Source: Mycolicibacterium sp. CH28
Lineage (GTDB): Bacteria; Actinomycetota; Actinomycetes; Mycobacteriales; Mycobacteriaceae
NCBI RefSeq assembly: GCF_004745805.1
Contig: NZ_SRLQ01000001.1
Location: forward strand, 62,001-126,000
Length of the DNA: 64,000 bases
Reading direction: 5' to 3'
The translations under genes and the position numbers were made by a program. Below the pieces are notes generated by a model, which had not been told where the DNA came from, ran no database searches, and saw only the letters and a program-made list of their open reading frames with translations. The first letter of the stretch is position 1. Each line of letters opens with the position of its first letter. This document shows, one piece after another, positions 56,799 to 64,000 of the stretch.

Positions 56799-59570
56799 GT
56801 GAGTTCGAAGAAGCGCGGAGGTCGTCACCGCAAGCGTGCAGAAAGGAATCGGACGCGTGCGGCCCGCAACGGGGTCCTCGCGGCTGCGGTGGGAATCGGC
56901 CTGGCGGTGGGCGTCGGACAGGGCGTGGCATCGGCCGCCACGGCCGGCGGTTCGGCGGATTCCGCATCGAAGGCGAGCTCGGCCTCTGGCTCTGGAACAT
57001 CCTCTGGCTCTGGAGCATCCTCGAAACCCGTGCGCGCGAGCGGAGTGGCCGGATCTGCGCGTGAGCGCCTGTCGAGTAAGCAAACGTCGCAGCCTCCCCG
57101 TTCCACATCGGTCGCCAGTGCATCCGGTTCCAACCAGGCCACCACCACGACAGCCACCTCGACTCCCTCGGCCACCGGTGCCGCCTCGACCAGCACACAA
57201 ACACCTCAGACGGTCGGGCTGGCCGCTGGCGCGCCGATGACTGCGAAGCTGACCGCGGTCGCAGCGAAGGCCTCTCCGGCCGCGTCAGCGGTGCCGGCCG
57301 CCGCTGCTTCTGCTGCGGCGGTCGACAACACAGCGTGGATCGGCACCGTGCAAAGGGCGCTCAACCGCCTCATCGGCTGGCCCGGCGCGCCGCACCCCTT
57401 CGTCGCGGTCACCAACTACCAGATCGACCAGAGCCTTGACGCCGTCGACCATCAGCTCGACACGATCTTCAGCAGTGCGCCGGTGGGCAGTCCGGCGCGG
57501 TGGCTTCCTGATCTGATCGGCATACTGCACCTCTTTGTCACGTCGGCTATCCCCGGCTATTCGATCAGTGACAGCCTCAACGCGATGGGCGACTTTCTGA
57601 ACCGGGTGGTGCCACCGTTCACCATCGCTCCCGGGGCGGGCACCTTTGGCATCATCACGCCCTACAAGATCATGGGCGCTGCGGTAGCGGGGACAGCGAC
57701 GGTCTTGACGGACATGCTGAATGGCACCTATGACCCGGCCCAGATCGAGATCGATGTCATCAAGTCGACCACCGGGGCGACTGTCACCAGGTCCGATCTC
57801 AGTAACTCCACGAGTCTGGACACCAAGATCGCCGCGTCGGTAGCCCTGGGCGGTGGTGTGTACAGCAGCCCGGCATCGGCGTTTGACATTACGTTGCCGA
57901 CTTGGACTGCCGCCCAGGTGAATCCGTTCACGATCGTGACTTACGTCGTGCTGGTCGGCATATACAAGCGGTTCCAGGAGATGGCCGCCCTGCAGACCTT
58001 CACGATCAACACCCAGTACAACTCCGGAACCCCTTACACCATTGATTTGGGGAGTGCGAGCACGCGCTCGGAGTACGCGAACGGATCGTTCAGCGCGATC
58101 GATGAGAACGGCAACGCGGTGAGCTTCCAGCCTGCCGACGGGAACACCTACACCTCGGCAGGAGGTGCGTTGGTAACCATCAACACCTACGGCGGTGGAT
58201 ATACCTACACCAACACGCTCCCCGGTGCCGCGTTCTTTCATAGGGCAACCTCGCAAAACCCGGCCGACACGTACGACACCGTGAACATTCCAGTGACGAC
58301 CCAGGACGGCGCCCCATACACGCTCACCTTCAAGATCCAGATCATCGACGGGACGAACAGCGCCCCGACGACGTCCCCTTCGAATAGCGGCGCCGACGCG
58401 CTGGGTGTAGTGCGAGGCACGGTCGGCGGCAGCGACTCCAACGGTGACACGTTGACATACTCGCTGGTCAGCTCATCGGTCAACGGTCTGAGCGGCAACT
58501 CCGCCTACACCAAGAATGGCGCCAACAATGGCGGCATCGTCGCCCTCGACGCGACCAGCGGTGCCTTCACCTACGTCTCGAGTTCGACCGCTGGCACCTC
58601 GCAGAGTTTCCAGGTGCAGGTCTCGGACGGCCACGGCGGCAACACCATCACGACGGTGACCGTGCCCAATACCGCTTCGATCACCCCGGCCAACGTCGAC
58701 ACCTCGACGCAGAACGTCGTCACGGGTTCGGTGCCAATCCCGACCAACGATGCCGGGATGTTCACCTACAGCCTGGGCACCGCCCCGACGAAGGGCACTG
58801 TGACGTCGTTCAACCCGGCCACCGGTGCTTTCACCTACACGCGCAATTCGAGTCTGGGCCACACCACGTCGGCCGGCGACGTGGTCACGGTGATCGCCAC
58901 GGACGCCAACGGCCGTACGGTCAGCCTGAATCTGGCTGTCACGCCGCAACTTCCGAACACCGCGCCGACGGCGACTCTCACCACCGCGCCGACCGTCGGG
59001 ACACTCAGTGGGACCGTCCAGACGAGCACCGGGAAGATCACGGCGAGCGACGCAGAGGGTGACACGCTCACCTATAGCGCCACCGGACTGGCAAGCGGTG
59101 CCTCCGTGAGCTTCGGCTCGAACGGGAGCTTTACGTACACCACCGACATACCGACGGCTACGCGGCACGCGGCTGCGAAGTACGGAGCGACTGCGGCTCA
59201 ACAGAATCAGACGTTCACCGTCAACGTCAGCGACGGATTCGGCGGCACGACCGCCGTCCAGGTCACGGTGCCCATCTATGCCGTCGAGAGCGCCCCGGTT
59301 ATCACGGCGAACAGGGACAGCTTCTTCGGCACGACCGAGGTCGTTACGGTAACCGATGCTGACGGGGACAAGAACGGGACGCACACCCACAGCAACCCCG
59401 GTGATGCCGGATACACCATCAGTAAGAGTGCATCGGTGACTGGTGATTTCGACCTCGGGACCGGCGAGGTTTGGACAAGCAAGGAAACCATCACGGTCTG
59501 GGACGGCTACTACGTCGTCCAGAACGGGGTGGTCACCTCCACGTTGGCGACCGGCACGTGGACTTGGTGA
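56799..59570 (+). CDS. Large exported protein with VCBS/cadherin-like repeats (copy A)
   Basis: 923 residues. A long, very basic N-region (K-K-R-G-G-R-H-R-K-R) and a hydrophobic stretch at about 25-40 form a signal peptide, with likely cleavage near A-S-A. A Ser/Thr/Ala-rich region follows to about 165, then a mostly helical domain (about 170-400), then three Ig/VCBS-type beta repeats (about 520-625, 625-720 and 720-828). The repeats have D-S-N-G-D-T-L-T-Y-S and D-A-E-G-D-T-L-T-Y-S calcium-type loops and V-S-D-G-x-G-G endings. A C-terminal domain ends in T-W-T-W. No LPXTG anchor is seen. Likely cell-surface or secreted, perhaps adhesive; function is not known. Confidence 0.8.
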   Translation: MSSKKRGGRHRKRAERNRTRAARNGVLAAAVGIGLAVGVGQGVASAATAGGSADSASKASSASGSGTSSGSGASSKPVRASGVAGSARERLSSKQTSQPPRSTSVASASGSNQATTTTATSTPSATGAASTSTQTPQTVGLAAGAPMTAKLTAVAAKASPAASAVPAAAASAAAVDNTAWIGTVQRALNRLIGWPGAPHPFVAVTNYQIDQSLDAVDHQLDTIFSSAPVGSPARWLPDLIGILHLFVTSAIPGYSISDSLNAMGDFLNRVVPPFTIAPGAGTFGIITPYKIMGAAVAGTATVLTDMLNGTYDPAQIEIDVIKSTTGATVTRSDLSNSTSLDTKIAASVALGGGVYSSPASAFDITLPTWTAAQVNPFTIVTYVVLVGIYKRFQEMAALQTFTINTQYNSGTPYTIDLGSASTRSEYANGSFSAIDENGNAVSFQPADGNTYTSAGGALVTINTYGGGYTYTNTLPGAAFFHRATSQNPADTYDTVNIPVTTQDGAPYTLTFKIQIIDGTNSAPTTSPSNSGADALGVVRGTVGGSDSNGDTLTYSLVSSSVNGLSGNSAYTKNGANNGGIVALDATSGAFTYVSSSTAGTSQSFQVQVSDGHGGNTITTVTVPNTASITPANVDTSTQNVVTGSVPIPTNDAGMFTYSLGTAPTKGTVTSFNPATGAFTYTRNSSLGHTTSAGDVVTVIATDANGRTVSLNLAVTPQLPNTAPTATLTTAPTVGTLSGTVQTSTGKITASDAEGDTLTYSATGLASGASVSFGSNGSFTYTTDIPTATRHAAAKYGATAAQQNQTFTVNVSDGFGGTTAVQVTVPIYAVESAPVITANRDSFFGTTEVVTVTDADGDKNGTHTHSNPGDAGYTISKSASVTGDFDLGTGEVWTSKETITVWDGYYVVQNGVVTSTLATGTWTW

Positions 59571-59677
59571 TGAGATTGCGCGCATGCTCTCGTCGTTCGC
59601 GCTCTGAGTAGTCAGGGGCGTATCGCGTCTGGCCGCGGCGAAGTGCGAAGCGGCGCGCCTACCGATCCATCTTGGCG

Positions 59678-59731
59678 GTGGACGCTATCGCGAAGCCCGT
59701 CGAGCGGTTGCGCGCCAATCAGCAGCGCTGA
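59678..59731 (+). pseudogene. Fossil of the ribE 3' end
   Basis: The 17 codons plus TGA match the end of ribE at 44 of 54 bases by my count. The frame reads V-D-A-I-A-K-P-V-E-R-L-R-A-N-Q-Q-R where ribE has V-D-V-I-A-K-Y-V-E-R-L-L-A-D-R-Q-R. It is a by-product of the tandem duplication. Upstream of it, 59571-59677 shows no gene. Confidence 0.85.
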
Positions 59732-59889
59732 GCAGGCGCAACGCATAATCGCCCCATATCCACAAAGCGAAGTTTGCCAGAACCTGCCTTCCGTGGGGAT
59801 TTTGATCACTGAGTGAGACTGCGGCATGGGGTTCGGAACAGCGAATGTACTGTTCAGGCGACTTCCATGAACTTTCCATGTGAATTACC

Positions 59890-59917
59890 TTGGTGAATCC
59901 TGCGGACGGTGTTAGGT
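59890..59917 (+). promoter_or_regulatory. Candidate promoter of the second surface protein
   Basis: TTGGTG (59890-59895) and TTAGGT (59912-59917), spaced 16 bp, correspond to the elements upstream of copy A. The -10 part is unchanged; the -35 hexamer differs and is closer to TTGACA here. The rest of the 425-bp gap holds only the ribE fossil and duplicated leader. Confidence 0.5.
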
Positions 59918-59995
59918 TGCGGGACGGCAACGTGACACTTGTCTCCCAAGACCGGGATGGTGAGCGAGGTCACTTTCGGATGAGCGGGAGATTCG

Positions 59996-62926
59996 GTGAG
60001 TTCGAAGAAGCGCGGGGGTCGTCACCGCAAGCGTGCGGCAAGGAATCGGACGCGTGCGGCCCGCAACGGCATCTTCGCGGCTGCGGTGGGAATCGGCCTG
60101 GCGGTGGGCGTCGGCCAGGACGTGGCCTCGGCCACCACCGACGGTGGTTCTTCGGATTCCGGAGCGTCCCCGCATGCGGCGGGCAATTCCGGCCATTCCG
60201 CGAGCGCCGGCCGCGCAGACGGATCTGCTGGACCTGCTCGCACTCGCCCGACGGGTAAGCCGTCGGTATCGGCCTCCAGCAGCGGTTCCTCGGTGTCGGC
60301 CCGGTCGGCGGGCTCGGCCCGGGCTGTCATGGCCGCCGGCACAGGGATTGCCCCCGGCGCCACCGACACGCCTGCCTCGACAACGACCTCGACTCCGACC
60401 TCGACCGGTGGCAGCACCACCGCGAGCGCCGCCACCGACGGCGCGACGCTTCCTACGTCCACGACCGACAGCCCGACGACGCCGGTTGCCACCGATGTCC
60501 CTGCGGCGGTGACATCCGTTGACTCAACGACCATTCCGGCCGACGGCGAGCCGACCGCCAACTCGACGGGCGTGGTCGTTCTGAAGGCCACTTCGGCCAG
60601 GGCCGCCGCGGCTGCTGCTGCCGCCTCAGTTCCGGCTGCTGCTTTGACTGCTTTGACTGCCCCGGCTGCCGCGGCCAACTCGATGAACGGCGATCTATCG
60701 GCCGTGCAGGCCGGCGCAGGCCCGATCACCACCCCGGCGCAATACACCATTCAGACGTCGCTCGATGCCTGGGCCGCTCAGCTGGATGCGCTCATGGCAG
60801 CTCCGCTGGCTGCGGCCAACGCCTGGCTCAAATTCCCGCTCACATTCCTGAACGCCTTTTTCACGCCGTCGATCGTGGTCGACAGGCTCTCCTACGGGCT
60901 CAATGGCCTCGCTACCCTCATGGACCAGTTCGTGCCACCGTTCAAAATGGTGGACGGCGCACCCTCGACCATCACGCAGGCGTCGGTGACTGCCGCGGTG
61001 CTCGCGGGGGCAATCACGCTGATGAACACCTCGCAGACCGTCGACATCAACCACTGGATAGCCGAGGTTGTGAGCATCGGCCAAGCGTTGTACGACATCG
61101 CCCAGAACCCGGTCATCAACGGGCTCACCGCGAACGACCTGGATGGCGTGGTTGGGGCGGCGAGGTCCGCCTTCCTTTCGCCGAAGACCGTGTTGGACAT
61201 GGCAATCAATATCGGGCCCGCTCCGAATCCGGTCTCGCTCGCCATGTACGTGGTTGTGGTCGCGATCTTCCAGCGGTTCGCGGGCGTGGCGACCGATCAC
61301 CAGCCGGTGGTGACCGACATGCAGCAGACCAGCCAACATCTACCGAACGGCAGCGGCACCACCGTCTCGGGATACGTGCAGTTCTACGATGCCGACGGCG
61401 ACCCGATCACCTCGTTCGGTTTCACCGAGCCCAATGACAGCCGGTTCACGGTCACCGTCGTCGACGGGACCAACGGGCGGATGAACTGGACGGTGTGGGA
61501 CTGGAATCCCTTGTCCAGTGACAAGTCTCCGAAGACCTTGACGTTCACGATGACGGTGCTCGCCCAGGGCGATGGCCAGATCAGCGTCTCCAGGCCGTAC
61601 ATGCCGAACGGCAATGAAACCAAGAAGACGGTCACTGTGACGGTCTATTACAACCAGGCCGTCGGGACGTTGACGAGCACGGTCGACAGCACCTCGGCCC
61701 TTGGTGTGGTGCGCGGTTCGGTCACGGCGCCACAAAACCCCGACAATCCGACTACCTACTCGCTCAGTGGCGCCAGTGGGGGATCGGCATACAGCGCCAA
61801 CGGCGGCATCGTCAAGCTCAACCCGACCACCGGTGCGTACACCTACATCCCGAACCGGGCGTCGAGTGCAACCTCGGACTCCTTCCAGCTGGTGAGCACC
61901 GACAAGTTCGGTCACACATCGACGACAACGGTGACTGTGCCCGTGAGCACGGCCTCACCGGTGACGAACATCAATTCCTCGACACTGGGGAAGGTCACCG
62001 GCAACCTGAACATCGGCGCTGACAGCGGGCTGATGACCTACAGCCTGGGCGTCGGGCCAAATGCCGCCAGGGGAACCGTGGTGGTCAACGCCGATGGCAG
62101 CTTCACCTACACCCGCACCGCGCCGGGTCACACACAGCCGACACCGGACTCGTTCACCATCCTTGGAACCGACAGCACCGGAAAGACGGTGACGATTGCA
62201 ACGGTCAATGTCTCGCCGCAGGTGTCCAACACTGCGCCCGTGATCACCCAGACCACAACCGATGTGGGTAGCTCCAACCAGTCGAAGTGGGGTCTGAACA
62301 CGAGTACGTGGACGCAGACGACCACCGGCAAGATCACGACGACCGACGCCGACGGGGACACGCGTAGCTACTCGCTGGTCGATCCCTCGTCTCATGCCGG
62401 GGTCACAACGACCGCCAACGGTGGCACCGTCGCATTCAACGCAGATGGCACATACACCTACACGATCACCAAGAATCGGGCCTACTTCCACGGTGCGGCC
62501 AAGCAGGGTGCCGCCGGTGCGGCGGTGAACGACTCGTTCACCGTTGCGGTGAGCGACGGCTACGGGGGCACCGCCTACACCACCGTCACGATGGCCATCT
62601 ACGCGGTGAACAGCGCGCCGACGTTCACCAACGAGAATTACACGACGTCCTTCCTCGGCTCTGCGAAAACCGTCTGGCTGCTCCATACCACCGATGACGA
62701 CGGCGACAATGTCGGATCGAGCCGCGGCGGGACGCCGGGGTATGACACCAGCAACAACAAGAACGTCACCGGTAGCCTCGACACCGGTGGTGCCAGCCTC
62801 GGCTACGGCTCGGGAACTCTCACCATCACCCTCCGTGACGGTTACTACTTCGTCGACAACGGTGTGGTCCGGACCGACGGTTCGGGGAACAAGGTCCTGG
62901 CCACTTACTCGCAGACTTGGACCTGA
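59996..62926 (+). CDS. Large exported protein with VCBS/cadherin-like repeats (copy B)
   Basis: 976 residues, a paralogue of the protein at 56799. The first 47 residues differ at only about five positions. The Ser/Thr/Pro-rich region is longer (to about 220) and the helical domain (about 235-430) is recognisably related. A segment at about 430-555 with F-Y-D-A-D-G-D-P-I-T lacks a clear counterpart in copy A. Three VCBS-type repeats follow (about 555-650, 650-745, 745-880), then a C-terminal domain with D-G-Y-Y-F-V-D-N-G-V-V, matching D-G-Y-Y-V-V-Q-N-G-V-V in copy A. No sorting motif is seen. Probably exported to the cell surface. Confidence 0.8.
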   Translation: MSSKKRGGRHRKRAARNRTRAARNGIFAAAVGIGLAVGVGQDVASATTDGGSSDSGASPHAAGNSGHSASAGRADGSAGPARTRPTGKPSVSASSSGSSVSARSAGSARAVMAAGTGIAPGATDTPASTTTSTPTSTGGSTTASAATDGATLPTSTTDSPTTPVATDVPAAVTSVDSTTIPADGEPTANSTGVVVLKATSARAAAAAAAASVPAAALTALTAPAAAANSMNGDLSAVQAGAGPITTPAQYTIQTSLDAWAAQLDALMAAPLAAANAWLKFPLTFLNAFFTPSIVVDRLSYGLNGLATLMDQFVPPFKMVDGAPSTITQASVTAAVLAGAITLMNTSQTVDINHWIAEVVSIGQALYDIAQNPVINGLTANDLDGVVGAARSAFLSPKTVLDMAINIGPAPNPVSLAMYVVVVAIFQRFAGVATDHQPVVTDMQQTSQHLPNGSGTTVSGYVQFYDADGDPITSFGFTEPNDSRFTVTVVDGTNGRMNWTVWDWNPLSSDKSPKTLTFTMTVLAQGDGQISVSRPYMPNGNETKKTVTVTVYYNQAVGTLTSTVDSTSALGVVRGSVTAPQNPDNPTTYSLSGASGGSAYSANGGIVKLNPTTGAYTYIPNRASSATSDSFQLVSTDKFGHTSTTTVTVPVSTASPVTNINSSTLGKVTGNLNIGADSGLMTYSLGVGPNAARGTVVVNADGSFTYTRTAPGHTQPTPDSFTILGTDSTGKTVTIATVNVSPQVSNTAPVITQTTTDVGSSNQSKWGLNTSTWTQTTTGKITTTDADGDTRSYSLVDPSSHAGVTTTANGGTVAFNADGTYTYTITKNRAYFHGAAKQGAAGAAVNDSFTVAVSDGYGGTAYTTVTMAIYAVNSAPTFTNENYTTSFLGSAKTVWLLHTTDDDGDNVGSSRGGTPGYDTSNNKNVTGSLDTGGASLGYGSGTLTITLRDGYYFVDNGVVRTDGSGNKVLATYSQTWT

Positions 62927-62943
62927 CAGTCTGCGGCGCGGGC

Positions 62944-64000
62944 TCAGAGCCCGGCCAACTGCGGCAGTGTCGCGTGCGCGATCAGGAAGTAGATGATCAG
63001 CCCGGTCCCGTCGACGATGGTGGCGATCATCGGCGCCGAGACCACCGCCGGGTCGACCCGGCACTTCTTCAGCAGCAGCGGTAGTACCGAGGAGACCAGA
63101 GCCGACCACAGCACGATCGCGGCGACCGTCAGCGCCACCGTGATCGTGATCTGAGGTCCGACCCCCAGCGTCCAAGCGCGGACGATGGCGGCTAGGGCCA
63201 TCGTCAGCGCGACGAGGAAGCCCGTCGACACCTCTTTGGCCAGCACGCGAGGTAGATCCCGAAGTCGTACCTGACCGGTTCCCATGGCGCGCACGAGTGT
63301 GGTGGTGATCTGGGTGCCGGTGTTGCCGCCGGTGCCGATCAGTAGCGGGATGAAGAATGCCAGCGCGACGACGGCCTCCATCTCGTCCTCGAAGGCGCGC
63401 AGCACCGTGCCGGTGTATGCCTCGGCGATGAACAACACGAGCAGCCACACGATCCGCTTGCGCCACAGGCGTACCGGGGAGGCACGAAGGTAGGGGACCT
63501 CGAGGGGTTCCGAGCCGCCCTGTCGTTCGGCGTCTTTCGTGGCTTCCGTCTCGAGAATGTCGGCTGCCGCGTCGGCGGTCAGCACACCGAGGATCCTGCG
63601 TTGGTCGTCGACCACCGGCAACGCGGCCAAGTCGTAGTCGACGAGCGAGTGCGCGGCCTGTTCGGCGTCGACCAGCGGACGCACCCAGACCGGGTCGTCG
63701 CTGGCCAACTCCGCGACGATCTGGTCCGGCTGGGCGAGCACCAGGTCCTGGAACTCAACGAACCCGATCAGCTGTCGGTCGGCATCCGTGACGTAGATCA
63801 GCGCGCCGGCCCGGGCCCTACCCCGCACCTGTGTGCTTTGCTCGCGAACCACAGCTTCGGCGTCGGCTGCGGTGATCGTGTCCGGGATCGTGAACACGTC
63901 GGGGAGCATGTGCGCGGCAACGGACTTCGGTGGCCAGCGGAGCACCTCGCGGAGGGACTGCGCCGGTTCGCCGCCGATCTGCTCGAGCAGCGACTCGCGC
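62944..64000 (-). CDS. mgtE: Magnesium transporter MgtE (5' end outside window)
   Basis: The frame stays open to the window edge, so the N-terminal MgtE_N domain is cut (its end L-L-E-Q-I-G-G-E-P-A is visible). Two CBS domains (A-L-I-Y-V-T-D-A-D-R-Q-L-I-G-F and A-A-L-P-V-V-D-D-Q-R-R-I-L-G-V-L-T) precede five membrane helices with the pore segment P-L-L-I-G-T-G-G-N-T-G-T-Q. The CBS pair senses Mg2+ and gates the channel. A 7-bp inverted repeat (62939-62953) covers its stop codon, opposite the end of the surface-protein gene. Confidence 0.95.
   Translation of the reverse strand, partial: RESLLEQIGGEPAQSLREVLRWPPKSVAAHMLPDVFTIPDTITAADAEAVVREQSTQVRGRARAGALIYVTDADRQLIGFVEFQDLVLAQPDQIVAELASDDPVWVRPLVDAEQAAHSLVDYDLAALPVVDDQRRILGVLTADAAADILETEATKDAERQGGSEPLEVPYLRASPVRLWRKRIVWLLVLFIAEAYTGTVLRAFEDEMEAVVALAFFIPLLIGTGGNTGTQITTTLVRAMGTGQVRLRDLPRVLAKEVSTGFLVALTMALAAIVRAWTLGVGPQITITVALTVAAIVLWSALVSSVLPLLLKKCRVDPAVVSAPMIATIVDGTGLIIYFLIAHATLPQLAGL

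Larger units (their letters stand above)
56481..62926 (+). repeat. Tandem duplication with constant 3197-bp offset
   Basis: The end of ribE, the intergenic promoter region and the start of a large surface-protein gene occur twice. The ribE stop and its fossil (56532 and 59729), the promoter hexamers (56715 and 59912) and the GTG starts (56799 and 59996) are each exactly 3197 bp apart, so this upstream part has kept its length since duplication. The gene bodies have diverged strongly, with the second longer by 53 codons. Confidence 0.85.

Noticed and set aside
56783..57064. ORF starting ATGAGCGGG just before each surface-protein gene (also 59980 onward), similar in both copies
   Set aside because: It overlaps the signal-peptide coding region in another frame; the similarity follows from the DNA duplication and the conserved leader.

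Overview
The window is one high-GC stretch of a mycobacterial chromosome, most likely a fast-growing Mycobacterium/Mycolicibacterium. The basis is gene content and order: efp-nusB, a PyrR-led pyrimidine operon, mIHF-gmk-rpoZ-coaBC-metK, a LipH-like esterase next to a TMEM86-type membrane protein and priA, fmt-rsmB-rpe-ribG, then P55-LprG-riboflavin synthase. Much of this backbone follows the M. tuberculosis order. It is interrupted by accessory blocks. I saw no rRNA, tRNA, insertion sequence, phage or CRISPR.

Layout. 1-963: the end of efp and nusB. 991-9955: accessory block 1, with a BtpA/SgcQ-type TIM barrel divergent from a DeoR regulator, then an FGGY kinase, a short-chain dehydrogenase, a complete CUT1-type sugar ABC importer and an inositol-monophosphatase-family enzyme. 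This looks like uptake and breakdown of a polyol or sugar. 9957-11159: a serine beta-lactamase-like hydrolase. 11231-20098: the de novo pyrimidine operon pyrR-pyrB-pyrC-membrane protein-carA-carB-pyrF, preceded by a recognisable PyrR-binding RNA hairpin that pairs with the Shine-Dalgarno sequence. 20112-22394: a ctaD gene and a small secreted protein on the minus strand. 22856-26779: mihF, gmk, rpoZ, coaBC and metK. 27067-32317: a haemophore-like secreted protein, an esterase, a TMEM86 protein, and a two-gene module of a molybdopterin-fold lipoprotein with a membrane GGDEF-EAL protein. 32415-40924: priA (helicase motifs lost), DUF2207, lemA, fmt, rsmB, rpe and ribG.

40943-53555 is accessory block 2. 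It has a GntR/UTRA regulator, a perfect 16-bp palindromic operator, a Tat-exported peptide-binding lipoprotein, DppBCDF-type transport genes, an M20 peptidase, a class-III aminotransferase, a second FGGY kinase, a NagB-like deaminase and a diaminopimelate-decarboxylase-like enzyme. Nearly all of these genes overlap by 4 bases. The set suggests import and dismantling of an amino-sugar/amino-acid conjugate and is the best candidate here for an undescribed pathway.

53538-56534 returns to the backbone (P55, LprG, riboflavin synthase). 56481-62926 holds two large paralogous surface proteins made by an exact 3197-bp-offset tandem duplication. The duplication also copied the last codons of the riboflavin synthase gene, which survive as a fossil upstream of the second copy. 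The window ends inside mgtE.

Other structure worth attention: a 23-bp sequence encoding SLRSCPP in the same reading frame just after the start codons of both pyrC and pyrF, with a diverged third copy inside the esterase gene; two tiny bridging ORFs that make the pyr operon almost continuously translated; and terminator-like hairpins built over stop codons.
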